DNA from: Planktotalea frisia
GTDB lineage: Bacteria > Pseudomonadota > Alphaproteobacteria > Rhodobacterales > Rhodobacteraceae
Direction of reading: 5' to 3'
Assembly: GCF_001890925.1 (NCBI RefSeq)
Contig: NZ_MLCB01000143.1
Coordinates: 32,941 to 96,940 of the forward strand
Length of the DNA stretch: 64,000 nucleotides
In this document: positions 36,300 to 46,593 of the stretch, piece by piece
Layout of the letters: every line of letters begins with the position of its first letter
Numbering within the stretch: the stretch's first letter is position 1
Notes under the pieces: generated by a model
Database searches by the model: none
What the model was told of the DNA's origin: nothing
The model's input: the letters and a program-made list of their open reading frames with translations, nothing else
Made by a program: the position numbers and the translations under genes

Positions 36300-37063
36300 T
36301 TTAATGCGTCGAAAATCAACTTGGTGCCTGTGATCGCTAAAAGCACATATGTTATGGCATAAAACAGCTTTTCAGGCACCAAATGATGCGCCTTTACACC
36401 TAGCCACGCGCCTAACAAAGCGAACGGTGCCAGGATAAGGTCGACCATTAATAGATCTAAAGTGAAGATGCCCAGAAACGCGTAAGCCGCCGCTTTCAGG
36501 CTATTCACAATCCAGAAAACCAGCACTGTATTGCTTTGGTACTGTGTTTTCGTCAGCTTCAACGACAGCATGTAGATCGCCGCAGGTGGCCCGCCTGCAT
36601 GGCTGACGAAACTGGTAAACCCAGCCGTCGTTCCGGCAAGAAGCCCCGCGCTATTTCCGAGCGGACGCTCTGAAATTTTGATCAAACCGCGTGCTTTTGC
36701 AATTTGCCAGACCACAAATAACAAAGACATCGCACCAATCAAAAAGCGGATCACATCATCATTCGCCACGCGGTAGACCAGCGCGCCGATAATGACCCCC
36801 GGAACACCACCAAGGATCAATAGCTTTGCGGATGGCCAATGCCACTTGCGCCAGTAAGGTCCCAAAGTAGCCACATCAATCAACATCAACAGCGGCAACA
36901 TCAGACCCAACGCCTGCCCCGGCGGTAAGATCAGCGCGAGAATCGAAGCTGAGGCAAACGCAGCCCCCGAGCCAAACCCCCCTTTGGAAATGCCCGCAAA
37001 GAGAACCGCAGGGGCCGCAATGGCAAAAAAGCTTAGATCCCAGATCACATCGAGGCCTTTCAA
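36296..37063 (-). CDS. TauE/SafE-family membrane transporter
   Basis: A 255-residue membrane protein with about 7-8 spans and the family motif FAGISKGGFGSGAAFAS near the N-terminus. SHAGGPPAAIYMLSLKL is the mid-protein signature. A sulfite/organosulfur anion or other small-anion exporter; substrate unknown. The start is unclear: TTG 37063 has no ribosome site, while GTG 37048 follows AAAGG at 7 bp and may be the true start. Confidence 0.8.
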   Translation of the reverse strand: MKGLDVIWDLSFFAIAAPAVLFAGISKGGFGSGAAFASASILALILPPGQALGLMLPLLMLIDVATLGPYWRKWHWPSAKLLILGGVPGVIIGALVYRVANDDVIRFLIGAMSLLFVVWQIAKARGLIKISERPLGNSAGLLAGTTAGFTSFVSHAGGPPAAIYMLSLKLTKTQYQSNTVLVFWIVNSLKAAAYAFLGIFTLDLLMVDLILAPFALLGAWLGVKAHHLVPEKLFYAITYVLLAITGTKLIFDALN

Positions 37064-37127
37064 TTTTATAGACTTACTATGACTTTAGCCGTCAGCCGTC
37101 GCAGTTGCCAGTTATCACAATCTTAAC

Positions 37128-37153
37128 GCTGCATCGCAGCACACTTGCGCAAA
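37128..37153 (+). promoter_or_regulatory. candidate regulatory sites upstream of mdh
   Basis: GCTGCATCGCAGC (37128-37140) contains CTGC-N3-GCAG and is directly followed by ACACTTGCGCAAA (37141-37153). The second 13-mer is identical to one upstream of ecm. Both lie 54-79 bp before the mdh start. Confidence 0.6.
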
Positions 37154-37170
37154 CGCGCATAAACCACTAG

Positions 37171-38169
<999 letters not shown>

Positions 38170-38191
38170 GATCAACAAAAAAGCAATCAAT

Positions 38192-38222
38192 AAGCCCCGG
38201 AGTTCTTCTCTGGGGCTTTTTT
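38192..38222 (+). terminator. rho-independent terminator of mdh
   Basis: AAGCCCCGGAG pairs with CTCTGGGGCTT (one G-T) across a 5-base loop, ending in TTTTTT. Confidence 0.9.
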
Positions 38223-38242
38223 GTATGCATTGAGTCGTTTTC

Positions 38243-38265
38243 AGAGGTTTCGCTGCGAAACCTCT
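38243..38265. repeat. perfect hairpin between mdh and sucC
   Basis: AGAGGTTTCG and CGAAACCTCT with a 3-base loop. It is separate from the mdh terminator and lies 16 bp upstream of the paired GTGATCAC element. Its role is open: a second terminator, insulator or operator. Confidence 0.6.
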
Positions 38266-38280
38266 TGCTTGCTCATTTTT

Positions 38281-38309
38281 GTGATCACAGAAAATTTGCG
38301 TGTGATCAC
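38281..38309. promoter_or_regulatory. paired GTGATCAC palindromes upstream of sucCD-sucAB
   Basis: GTGATCAC at 38281-38288 and 38302-38309 with centres 21 bp apart, flanked by TTT and AAA as in the sdh copy (32303-32331). The right half of the spacer (TTTGCG) is also shared. It ends 102 bp before sucC. Confidence 0.7.
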
Positions 38310-38410
38310 AAATGTGCGATTTATCCTGTCTGCGTCATTTTATCGTTTAATCTAGCCTTAATACACACACTATAGAGGCAAGTAATAGAAGCAAGACGGG
38401 ACCGTTTCTC

Positions 38411-39607
38411 ATGAACATCCATGAATACCAAGCCAAAGCGCTGCTTGCCAGCTACGGCGCGCCAATTTCTGATGGCCGCGCTGTGTTAAAGGCAGAAGAT
38501 GCAAAAACAGCCGCTGGCGAGATGGACGGCCCGCTTTGGGTTGTTAAGGCACAGATCCACGCAGGTGGACGCGGCAAAGGCACCTTTAAGGAAGCCGACG
38601 CAGGCGAGAAAGGTGGCGTTCGCCTTGCTTTCTCCGCAACAGAAGCCGCCGAAGAAGCCAAGAAAATGTTGGGGCGCACATTGGTGACGCACCAAACTGG
38701 ACCTGCGGGCAAGCAAGTGAACCGCATCTATATCGAAGATGGTTCCGATATCGAGACAGAGCTTTACCTTGCTCTACTCGTTGACCGCCAAACATCGCGC
38801 ATTTCGTTCGTCTGCTCCACAGAGGGCGGCATGGACATCGAAGAAGTGGCAGCCTCGACACCCGAGAAAATCATCAGCTTCTCCGTTGATCCTGCGACGG
38901 GTTACCAAGCGTTCCACGGCCGCCGCATCGCATTTGAGCTCGGCCTAAAGGGTGCGCAGGTTAAGCAGTGTGTCAAACTGATGGGCCAGCTTTACCAAGC
39001 CTTCGTCGAAAAAGACATGGAACAGCTAGAGATCAACCCGTTGATCGTTCTTGAAGGTTCTGGCGATCTTAAAGTTCTCGACGCCAAAGTCGGTTTCGAC
39101 GGCAACGCCCTTTATCGCCACGCCGATATCATGGCTCTGCGCGATGAGACGGAAGAAGACAGCAAAGAGCTTGAGGCGTCCAAATACGATCTCAACTATA
39201 TCGCGCTCGATGGCGAAATTGGCTGCATGGTCAACGGCGCGGGTCTTGCGATGGCGACCATGGACATCATCAAACTCTACGGCGCTGAGCCTGCCAATTT
39301 CCTAGACGTAGGCGGCGGCGCGACCAAAGAAAAGGTGACGGAAGCGTTCAAAATCATAACCTCTGATCCACAGGTCAAAGGCATTCTCGTGAACATCTTT
39401 GGCGGTATCATGCGCTGCGATGTGATCGCGGAAGGCGTTGTCGCTGCGGTGAAAGAAGTCGGCTTGAAAGTTCCACTCGTTGTGCGCCTAGAAGGCACGA
39501 ATGTGGAAGAAGGCAAAGCCATCATCAACAACTCAGACGTCGACGTGATCGCGGCGGATAACCTAAAAGACGGTGCTCAAAAAATCGTCAAAGCTGTTAA
39601 GGGATAA
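38411..39607 (+). CDS. sucC: succinyl-CoA synthetase beta subunit
   Basis: A 398-residue ATP-grasp subunit of the enzyme that converts succinyl-CoA to succinate with nucleotide triphosphate formation. [19 protein letters not shown] opens the ATP-grasp fold, [14 protein letters not shown] is the nucleotide loop, and [16 protein letters not shown] near the C-terminus is the subunit signature. First gene of the suc cluster behind the GTGATCAC pair. Confidence 0.97.
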   Translation: MNIHEYQAKALLASYGAPISDGRAVLKAEDAKTAAGEMDGPLWVVKAQIHAGGRGKGTFKEADAGEKGGVRLAFSATEAAEEAKKMLGRTLVTHQTGPAGKQVNRIYIEDGSDIETELYLALLVDRQTSRISFVCSTEGGMDIEEVAASTPEKIISFSVDPATGYQAFHGRRIAFELGLKGAQVKQCVKLMGQLYQAFVEKDMEQLEINPLIVLEGSGDLKVLDAKVGFDGNALYRHADIMALRDETEEDSKELEASKYDLNYIALDGEIGCMVNGAGLAMATMDIIKLYGAEPANFLDVGGGATKEKVTEAFKIITSDPQVKGILVNIFGGIMRCDVIAEGVVAAVKEVGLKVPLVVRLEGTNVEEGKAIINNSDVDVIAADNLKDGAQKIVKAVKG

Positions 39608-39612
39608 AAATT

Positions 39613-39816
39613 ATGACATGTATTATTGTATCAATCGCACTCATCGGTTCTTTGACGGCTTGTGGCATGTCACGCGACACAACCAACCTGCCGGTACGCA
39701 ATGGTCCGCAAACGCAAAACCCGAACCTTCCGTTTGATCCGAACCAGCCAAGCGGTGAGATGATCAATTCAGCGCGCACAACGTTTGGTGTGAACAACAG
39801 CGGCTTTATTCGCTAA
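39613..39816 (+). CDS. small putative lipoprotein between sucC and sucD
   Basis: A 67-residue protein with a hydrophobic N-terminus and lipobox ISIALIGSLTAC-like (Cys17 in LTACGM). The mature part is Asn/Pro-rich (PQTQNPNLPFDPNQPSGEM) and probably unstructured. The N-terminus lacks the usual Lys or Arg, so lipidation is likely but not certain. It starts 5 bp after sucC. No known family. Confidence 0.65.
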   Translation: MTCIIVSIALIGSLTACGMSRDTTNLPVRNGPQTQNPNLPFDPNQPSGEMINSARTTFGVNNSGFIR

Positions 39817-39869
39817 TCGCTCATCAGATGTAAATAGGCCCGCGCAGAGTGGGTTGAAAGGGAAACATT

Positions 39870-40382
39870 TTGCCTCACAAAAGCATCATCACGCTTGCAA
39901 GCATCTGCTTTGCAAGTATCGCGGCGGCTGGCACTAGCGTGCCGTCCAAAGCGATGCGTGGTTTTGCAGAGCATTGTTTCTCTCCCTATTTGACGGCTGA
40001 AAAGGCGACAACGCGTTTGGGAATGACAGGCGTGCGATTGGAATTTTACGACCTTGATCCGTTCTCCAGCGCGGCACCTTCGCCCGTAACAGGGCGTGCC
40101 GCAAAGGTTGGTACAGATCGGCGCTGCGAAGTGGCCTTTGACGGGGATCATGCTGCGCAAGCTGCAAAAACCGCTGTTGATGCACTCACGAGTCAAGGGA
40201 TCGTTACACCAGCAGCGCTTCCAAGTTCCTTCCAATCGACAACAGGCACAGAAATTCTCGCCGCGCGTCAGCTAAATCCCAAACGCATCGCAGTTGTTCA
40301 CGTCGGGACCCGAAAAGGTCCGGGCGGCATCGAAACATTCATGACAGTGGAGCGGCTTTTGCCCTCCGAACTCAAAGATTAA
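39870..40382 (+). CDS. exported protein of unknown function between sucC and sucD
   Basis: A 170-residue protein with a TTG start preceded by AAAGGGA, a signal peptide ending near IAAAG, and a mature domain beginning [14 protein letters not shown]. Two Cys (EHCFSP and RRCEVAF) may pair in the periplasm. Not a family I recognise. It ends 11 bp before sucD, so it is part of the suc transcript. Confidence 0.7.
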   Translation: MPHKSIITLASICFASIAAAGTSVPSKAMRGFAEHCFSPYLTAEKATTRLGMTGVRLEFYDLDPFSSAAPSPVTGRAAKVGTDRRCEVAFDGDHAAQAAKTAVDALTSQGIVTPAALPSSFQSTTGTEILAARQLNPKRIAVVHVGTRKGPGGIETFMTVERLLPSELKD

Positions 40383-40393
40383 GGAGCCAGAAA

Positions 40394-41275
40394 ATGGCAG
40401 TCCTCGTAGACGAAAACACAAAAGTCATCTGTCAGGGCCTCACCGGCTCGCAAGGTACGTTCCACTCCGAGCAAGCGATTGAGTACGGCACAAAGATGGT
40501 CGGCGGCGTGACACCGGGCAAAGGCGGCTCAACGCATTTGAACTTGCCTGTGTTCAACTCCGTACATGAAGCCAAGCACGTCACCGAAGCGAACGCTTCT
40601 GTGATTTACGTCCCTCCGCCCTTCGCAGCCGATTCCATTCTGGAAGCGATTGATGCCGAGATGGAGCTTATCGTGTGCATCACAGAGGGCATTCCAGTCC
40701 TCGACATGATGCGTGTGCAACGCGCGCTTGAGGGTAGCAAAAGCCGTCTCATCGGGCCGAACTGCCCCGGTGTGATCACGCCTGACGCATGCAAAATCGG
40801 CATTATGCCCGGCCACATCCACAAGCGCGGTTCTTGTGGCGTTGTCTCCCGCTCTGGCACGCTGACCTATGAAGCGGTGAAGCAAACGACAGACCTAGGC
40901 CTTGGCCAGTCCTCAGCGGTTGGCATCGGTGGTGATCCAATCAAAGGCACGGAGCATATCGACGTCCTCGAGATGTTCTTGGCTGATCCTGAAACCACGA
41001 GCATTATCATGATTGGTGAAATCGGCGGTTCTGCGGAAGAAGAGGCCGCGCAGTTCCTCGCGGATGAGAAGAAAAAGGGCCGTTGGAAACCAACAGCTGG
41101 CTTTATTGCTGGCCGCACAGCCCCTCCCGGCCGTCGCATGGGCCACGCTGGCGCGATTGTTGCTGGCGGCAAAGGTGGTGCCGAGGACAAAATCGAAGCC
41201 ATGCGCTCCGCTGGTATCATCGTTGCAGACAGCCCTGCGACTTTGGGCGAAGCTGTGATCGAAGCGATCGGGTAA
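40394..41275 (+). CDS. sucD: succinyl-CoA synthetase alpha subunit
   Basis: A 293-residue CoA-binding subunit with the phosphorylated active-site histidine. Motifs: [17 protein letters not shown] at the N-terminus, [32 protein letters not shown], and [21 protein letters not shown], which carries the phosphohistidine. AAGGAG precedes the start. Partner of SucC. Confidence 0.97.
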   Translation: MAVLVDENTKVICQGLTGSQGTFHSEQAIEYGTKMVGGVTPGKGGSTHLNLPVFNSVHEAKHVTEANASVIYVPPPFAADSILEAIDAEMELIVCITEGIPVLDMMRVQRALEGSKSRLIGPNCPGVITPDACKIGIMPGHIHKRGSCGVVSRSGTLTYEAVKQTTDLGLGQSSAVGIGGDPIKGTEHIDVLEMFLADPETTSIIMIGEIGGSAEEEAAQFLADEKKKGRWKPTAGFIAGRTAPPGRRMGHAGAIVAGGKGGAEDKIEAMRSAGIIVADSPATLGEAVIEAIG

Positions 41276-41281
41276 GATCAG

Positions 41282-41935
41282 ATGTCAGGGTTCAGCAAAT
41301 ACGGATTTATCGGGTTGAGTGCGTTCTTCTTCGCGCAAGCCGAAACCGTTGCTGCGGACTCAACACGTGAGTCCATCCGTGCGGCCATAAAAATCTGCAC
41401 GGATATTCCAAAAGAGATCGACGTGGCCCGCGCCAACCTGTTGAAGAACGGTTGGGAGAGGACGAAGGAAGGGGCGTTGATTGCTTTGTTCAATGGCATG
41501 ATCGCTTCCAAATTCAGAGCACATGATCTTGATTACACGATCAGAAACGCATTCTTTATGTCTGCATCTATTCTGGGAAATTCTAGTTTAGGCGCGAACC
41601 AAATCAGCATGGAATTCGGCAGCTACCATCTCGCTTTGTTAGGTATACGCGAGGGGTCACCTTATTGCGTATTGTCTGGTCCAAGCGAGCTAAGCACTCT
41701 AAATTTTTCAGCTGAAAGTAACCTCACATGGGCGTATAACGTTAACACTGAATTTTCTAGGCGTACCGCATTTGCGCTGAGCAACACACATTTGATCTCA
41801 GGAAACCACTTCACAGAAGAAGGTTTCCAAAAGCTACGCGCGTCTTCAGATTTATCTGCTGATCATATCGCTGCTATCGATGAGTATCTAGCCTTCACCA
41901 CACTTCACATCTCACCTCTGGAGGTCCAACAATGA
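41282..41935 (+). CDS. exported protein of unknown function between sucD and sucA
   Basis: A 217-residue protein with a probable signal sequence (KYGFIGLSAFFFAQAETVAA). The mature part is mixed alpha/beta with two Cys (IKICTDI and PYCVLSG). No family recognised. The codons are richer in A and T and less biased than in the flanking suc genes (for example the stretch 41560-41850), which hints at later insertion. It is nonetheless translationally coupled to sucA by an ATGA overlap. Confidence 0.7.
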   Translation: MSGFSKYGFIGLSAFFFAQAETVAADSTRESIRAAIKICTDIPKEIDVARANLLKNGWERTKEGALIALFNGMIASKFRAHDLDYTIRNAFFMSASILGNSSLGANQISMEFGSYHLALLGIREGSPYCVLSGPSELSTLNFSAESNLTWAYNVNTEFSRRTAFALSNTHLISGNHFTEEGFQKLRASSDLSADHIAAIDEYLAFTTLHISPLEVQQ

Positions 41936-44892
41936 CCGACCAATCCTCTAACGACCAGTTCCACGCATCCAGCTTTATGCAAGGCCACAACGCCGAGTAT
42001 CTTGAGCAGCTTTATGCGCAATACGCCAATGACCCGAACGCGGTCGATGCGGCGTGGCAGGACTTTTTCTCCCAGCTTGGCGACGCTGATCTGGATGTGA
42101 AGGCTGAGGCCGCTGGCCCCTCTTGGGCACGTGCCGATTGGCCGCCTATGCCCAACGATGATCTGACGGCGGCGCTTGACGGGCAATGGCCTGCACAGCC
42201 AGAAACCAAAGCCGCAGGCGACAAGATCAAAGCGAAGGCCGCAACTGCCGGTGTTGAGGTCAGTGACGAGGCGATCAAACGCGCTGTGCTCGACTCCATC
42301 CGCGCGTTGATGATCATTCGTGCCTACCGTATCCGGGGCCACTTGGCCGCCGATCTCGACCCGCTTGGGATGCGCGAAGCGTCCAAGCACCCTGAGTTGG
42401 ACCCAAAATCCTACGGCTTCACAGAAGCTGACATGGACCGCCCAATCTTTATCGACAACGTTTTAGGGCTCCAGATCGCCTCCATGCGTCAAATCGTGGA
42501 CATTGTGAAGCGCACCTATTGCGGTACTTTTGCGCTGCAATACATGCATATTTCCGACCCTGAAGAAGCGGCTTGGCTCAAAGAACGCATCGAGGGGCTT
42601 GGCAAAGAAATCGAGTTTTCACGTGAAGGGCGCAAAGCGATCCTGAACAAGATGGTTGAGGCCGAAGGTTTCGAAAAATTCCTGCATGTGAAATACATGG
42701 GCACCAAACGTTTCGGCCTTGATGGCGGCGAAAGCTTGATCCCTGCGATGGAGCAGATCATCAAACGAGGTGGTGCTTTGGGTGTGCGCGACATCGTCAT
42801 TGGCATGCCCCACCGTGGCCGTCTGTCGGTCCTTGCGAATGTGATGAGCAAACCCTACCGCGCGATTTTCAACGAATTCCAAGGCGGTAGCTTCAAGCCG
42901 GAAGATGTTGATGGGTCCGGTGACGTGAAATATCACCTTGGTGCCAGTTCGGACCGCGCGTTTGACGGCAACAACGTTCACTTGTCTTTGACCGCAAACC
43001 CATCTCACTTAGAGGCGGTTAACCCTGTCGTCATTGGCAAAGTCCGCGCGAAACAAGATCAGCTAAACGACACGGATCGCACCAAAGTTATGCCGATCCT
43101 TTTGCATGGCGATGCAGCCTTCGCGGGCCAAGGCGTGGTCGCAGAGTGTTTCGCGCTGTCTGGTCTGCGTGGTCACAAAACTGGTGGCACCATGCATATC
43201 GTTGTGAACAACCAGATCGGTTTCACGACTGCACCACACTTCAGCCGTTCGTCTCCTTATCCGACGGACAACGCGCTGGTTGTTGAATCGCCAATTTTTC
43301 ATGTGAATGGCGATGATCCAGAGGCGGTTGTACACGCTGCAAAAGTTGCGACAGAGTTTCGTCAGAAGTTTCACAAAGACGTCGTCATCGACCTCATTTG
43401 TTACCGCCGCTTTGGTCATAACGAGGGGGATGAACCGATGTTCACAAACCCCGTCATGTACAAGAAGATTAAAACGCATAAAACCACGCTTAGCCTGTAT
43501 ACAGAGCGGTTGGTCAAGGACGGTCTGATCCCTGAGGGTGAGATCGAAGACATGAAAACGGCGTTCCAAGCGCATCTGAATGATGAGTTTGAAGCAGGCA
43601 AAGACTACAAACCCAACAAGGCCGATTGGCTCGATGGCAAGTGGTCCCATCTTGATAGCCGTAAGGAAGAATACCAGCGCGGCGAAACTGCAATTGCGCC
43701 TGAAACACTCGCGGATGTGGGCAAAGCGCTGACGCGCGCGCCTGATGGCTTCCCGTTGCACAAAACGGTTGGTCGTTTGCTCGATGCGAAGACTAAAATG
43801 TTTGAAAGCGGTGAAGGTTTTGACTGGGCGACGGGCGAAGCCTTGGCGTTTGGCTCGTTGTTGACAGAAGGCATGGGCGTCCGCCTCTCTGGCCAAGACA
43901 GTGCGCGCGGCACTTTTTCGCAACGCCATTCCGCATTGATCAACCAAAATACGGAAGAGCGGTATTACCCGCTCAACAATATTCGCGAAGGTCAGGCAAA
44001 TTACGAGGTCATCGACTCGATGCTCTCTGAATATGCGGTTCTTGGGTTCGAGTATGGCTACTCCATGGCAGAACCCAACGCGCTGACCCTATGGGAAGCG
44101 CAGTTTGGTGATTTCGCCAATGGTGCGCAGATCATGTTTGATCAATTCATCAGTTCCGGTGAAAGCAAATGGTTGCGCATGTCAGGTCTGGTTGTTCTCT
44201 TGCCGCACGGCTTTGAAGGACAAGGTCCAGAGCACTCTTCCGCAAGATTGGAGCGCTTTTTGCAGATGTGCGGTCAGGACAACTGGATCGTCGCAAACTG
44301 CACGACACCTGCGAACTACTTCCACATTTTGCGTCGTCAGCTCCACCGCACTTTCCGCAAGCCGCTTATTTTGATGACGCCGAAATCCTTGCTGCGCCAC
44401 AAAATGGCTGTCAGCAAAGCGGAAGAATTCACCACAGGGTCCAGCTTTCACCGCGTCCTTTGGGACGACGCACAATATGGAAATTCGGACACGAAACTGG
44501 TGGCTGACGACAAAATCAAACGCGTCGTGATGTGCTCTGGCAAGGTCTACTACGATTTGCTTGAAGAACGTGACGCACGCGGCATCGATGACATTTACAT
44601 CATGCGATTTGAGCAGTTCTACCCTTTCCCTGCGAACTCCGCGGTGAAAGAGTTGGGCCGCTTCACAAATGCGGACATGGTTTGGTGTCAGGAAGAACCC
44701 AAGAACCAAGGCGGTTGGACCTTTATGGAGCCGAACCTTGAGTGGGTGCTAACGCGCATCGACGCAAAACATCAGCGCCCTGTGTTTGCGGGTCGTTCGG
44801 CAAGCGCCTCACCTGCGACAGGTCTGGCCAGCATACACAAAGCACAACAAGCAGCGCTGATTGACGACGCGCTGACACTGGAAGGGAAATAA
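41932..44892 (+). CDS. sucA: 2-oxoglutarate dehydrogenase E1 component
   Basis: Thiamine-diphosphate-dependent decarboxylase of the 2-oxoglutarate dehydrogenase complex. The 986-residue protein has the N-terminal E2-binding segment (FMQGHNAEYLEQLYAQYANDP), the ThDP domain with IGMPHRGRLSVLANV and HLGASSD, GDAAFAGQGVVAEC for Mg/ThDP, and the transketolase-like C-terminal LPHGFEGQGPEHSSARLERFLQ. Works with SucB and Lpd encoded downstream. Confidence 0.98.
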   Translation: MTDQSSNDQFHASSFMQGHNAEYLEQLYAQYANDPNAVDAAWQDFFSQLGDADLDVKAEAAGPSWARADWPPMPNDDLTAALDGQWPAQPETKAAGDKIKAKAATAGVEVSDEAIKRAVLDSIRALMIIRAYRIRGHLAADLDPLGMREASKHPELDPKSYGFTEADMDRPIFIDNVLGLQIASMRQIVDIVKRTYCGTFALQYMHISDPEEAAWLKERIEGLGKEIEFSREGRKAILNKMVEAEGFEKFLHVKYMGTKRFGLDGGESLIPAMEQIIKRGGALGVRDIVIGMPHRGRLSVLANVMSKPYRAIFNEFQGGSFKPEDVDGSGDVKYHLGASSDRAFDGNNVHLSLTANPSHLEAVNPVVIGKVRAKQDQLNDTDRTKVMPILLHGDAAFAGQGVVAECFALSGLRGHKTGGTMHIVVNNQIGFTTAPHFSRSSPYPTDNALVVESPIFHVNGDDPEAVVHAAKVATEFRQKFHKDVVIDLICYRRFGHNEGDEPMFTNPVMYKKIKTHKTTLSLYTERLVKDGLIPEGEIEDMKTAFQAHLNDEFEAGKDYKPNKADWLDGKWSHLDSRKEEYQRGETAIAPETLADVGKALTRAPDGFPLHKTVGRLLDAKTKMFESGEGFDWATGEALAFGSLLTEGMGVRLSGQDSARGTFSQRHSALINQNTEERYYPLNNIREGQANYEVIDSMLSEYAVLGFEYGYSMAEPNALTLWEAQFGDFANGAQIMFDQFISSGESKWLRMSGLVVLLPHGFEGQGPEHSSARLERFLQMCGQDNWIVANCTTPANYFHILRRQLHRTFRKPLILMTPKSLLRHKMAVSKAEEFTTGSSFHRVLWDDAQYGNSDTKLVADDKIKRVVMCSGKVYYDLLEERDARGIDDIYIMRFEQFYPFPANSAVKELGRFTNADMVWCQEEPKNQGGWTFMEPNLEWVLTRIDAKHQRPVFAGRSASASPATGLASIHKAQQAALIDDALTLEGK

Positions 44893-44895
44893 CCC

Positions 44896-46383
44896 ATGAG
44901 CACTGAAATTCGCGTTCCAACATTGGGCGAGTCGGTCACAGAGGCGACTGTCGCCACATGGTTCAAAAAGCCCGGCGACGCCGTGGCCGTTGATGAAATG
45001 CTCTGCGAGCTTGAGACGGACAAAGTAACCGTCGAAGTTCCTGCCACTGCCGCTGGTGTTATGGGCGAAATCGTTGCAGCTGAGGGTGAAACTGTCGGAG
45101 TCGATGCTTTGCTCGCGACGATTGTCGAAGGATCAGGAGCAGCAAGCGCGCCTGCGAAAGCAACGAAAGCACCTGCCAAGGCAGAGGGATCGGGCGATGC
45201 AAGCGTGGACGTCATGGTCCCAACTTTGGGTGAGTCCGTGACGGAAGCAACAGTCAGCACCTGGTTCAAAAAGGTCGGCGACACTGTCGCACAAGACGAA
45301 ATGCTTTGTGAGCTTGAGACAGACAAGGTTTCGGTCGAAGTCCCCGCGCCCGCCGCTGGAATTCTATCTGAAATCGTCGCGGCTGAGGGCACAACTGTCG
45401 GCGCTTCTGCAAAACTCGCGGTGATCGGTGGCGCCACAACCAGCGCAAGCGATACGCCAGTAACGGCCGCCTCTGCGACCAGCGTTGGTGGCAAAGACGT
45501 GGAAGATGCACCATCTGCGAAAAAAGCGATGGCCGAGGCAGGCGTGTCGCGTGATGCGGTGACGGGCTCAGGCCGTGATGGTCGCATCATGAAAGACGAC
45601 GTTGCCAAAGCACTCGCAGCAACACCTGCACCAAGCGCGGCACCTGCAAGCGTGCCACGCGCACCTGTCACAGCGGACGACGCATCCCGTGAAGAGCGTG
45701 TGAAGATGACGCGCCTGCGTCAGACCATCGCGCGTCGCTTGAAGGAAAGCCAGAACACAGCCGCGATGCTCACCACCTACAATGAGGTTGACATGACCGA
45801 GGTGATGGCGCTTCGCAAAGAGTACAAAGAGCTGTTCGAAAAGAAGCATGGCACAAAACTAGGCTTCATGTCTTTCTTTACCAAAGCTTGCTGTCATGCG
45901 CTGCGCGAAGTTCCTGAAGTGAACGCAGAAATTGATGGTACAGACGTCGTTTACAAGAACTTCGTCCATATGGGCATCGCCGCTGGCACACCTTCTGGAC
46001 TTGTTGTGCCTGTCATTCGAGATGCGGATTCGATGTCCTTCGCGGATATCGAAAAAGCGATCGCGGAAAAGGGCAAACGCGCTCGCGACGGCAAGCTCTC
46101 GATGGCCGAAATGCAGGGCGGCACCTTCACCATTTCCAACGGTGGTGTCTACGGCTCGCTCATGTCCTCGCCCATCTTGAACCCCCCACAGTCGGGCATC
46201 CTCGGCATGCACAAAATTCAGGACCGCCCAATGGCGATCAATGGACAAGTGGTGATCCGCCCGATGATGTATCTCGCCCTGTCGTATGATCACCGCATCG
46301 TGGATGGCAAAGGCGCTGTGACCTTCCTTGTGCGCGTCAAAGAAGCGTTGGAAGACCCACGTCGCCTGTTGATGGATCTGTGA
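44896..46383 (+). CDS. sucB: 2-oxoglutarate dehydrogenase E2 (dihydrolipoyl succinyltransferase), two lipoyl domains
   Basis: A 495-residue E2 with two tandem, nearly identical lipoyl domains. The lipoyl lysines are K43 and K144, both in ETDKV(T/S)VEV. An Ala-rich linker, a peripheral-subunit-binding domain ([25 protein letters not shown]) and the catalytic core follow, with [14 protein letters not shown] holding the active-site His. Many E2o proteins have one lipoyl domain; two is a feature I associate with Rhodobacteraceae. It starts 3 bp after sucA. Confidence 0.97.
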   Translation: MSTEIRVPTLGESVTEATVATWFKKPGDAVAVDEMLCELETDKVTVEVPATAAGVMGEIVAAEGETVGVDALLATIVEGSGAASAPAKATKAPAKAEGSGDASVDVMVPTLGESVTEATVSTWFKKVGDTVAQDEMLCELETDKVSVEVPAPAAGILSEIVAAEGTTVGASAKLAVIGGATTSASDTPVTAASATSVGGKDVEDAPSAKKAMAEAGVSRDAVTGSGRDGRIMKDDVAKALAATPAPSAAPASVPRAPVTADDASREERVKMTRLRQTIARRLKESQNTAAMLTTYNEVDMTEVMALRKEYKELFEKKHGTKLGFMSFFTKACCHALREVPEVNAEIDGTDVVYKNFVHMGIAAGTPSGLVVPVIRDADSMSFADIEKAIAEKGKRARDGKLSMAEMQGGTFTISNGGVYGSLMSSPILNPPQSGILGMHKIQDRPMAINGQVVIRPMMYLALSYDHRIVDGKGAVTFLVRVKEALEDPRRLLMDL

Positions 46384-46392
46384 TCCAACGCG

Positions 46393-46593
46393 ATGGCCTA
46401 TCTTCAGCCCAAAACGCTGACCTGCCCCAAGTGCAGCTTTAGCGCCAAGGTGAATTGGGTCATCGGAGTGGGACCAAATAGCAAACTTGGTCAGACGCCC
46501 TATCGGCGTCTGCACCACATCGCGCCTTTTACACGTGATCCTGAGGATCGAAACATTTTGATCTGCCCTGAATGCAAAGCAATTGTCACATGA
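46393..46593 (+). CDS. small zinc-ribbon-like protein
   Basis: A 66-residue protein with paired CPKC and CPEC motifs (residues about 11-14 and 58-61), a likely zinc ribbon. The central SKLGQTPYRRLHHIAPF segment is basic. Function unknown. It lies 9 bp after sucB and its stop overlaps the glycosyltransferase start. Confidence 0.75.
   Translation: MAYLQPKTLTCPKCSFSAKVNWVIGVGPNSKLGQTPYRRLHHIAPFTRDPEDRNILICPECKAIVT

Noticed and set aside
43063..43947. 294-codon open frame on the minus strand inside sucA
   Set aside because: It is antisense to the catalytic region of a clear 2-oxoglutarate dehydrogenase E1 and is compositionally atypical; a by-product of codon bias.
45010..45420. Tandem repeat in sucB DNA
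   Set aside because: The repeat is simply the two lipoyl domains of the encoded protein, not a separate DNA element.
44772..45671. 299-codon Ser/Thr/Ala-rich frame opposite sucB
   Set aside because: It looks like a secreted low-complexity protein but is exactly antisense to the two lipoyl domains and Ala-rich linker, whose codons generate the pattern.
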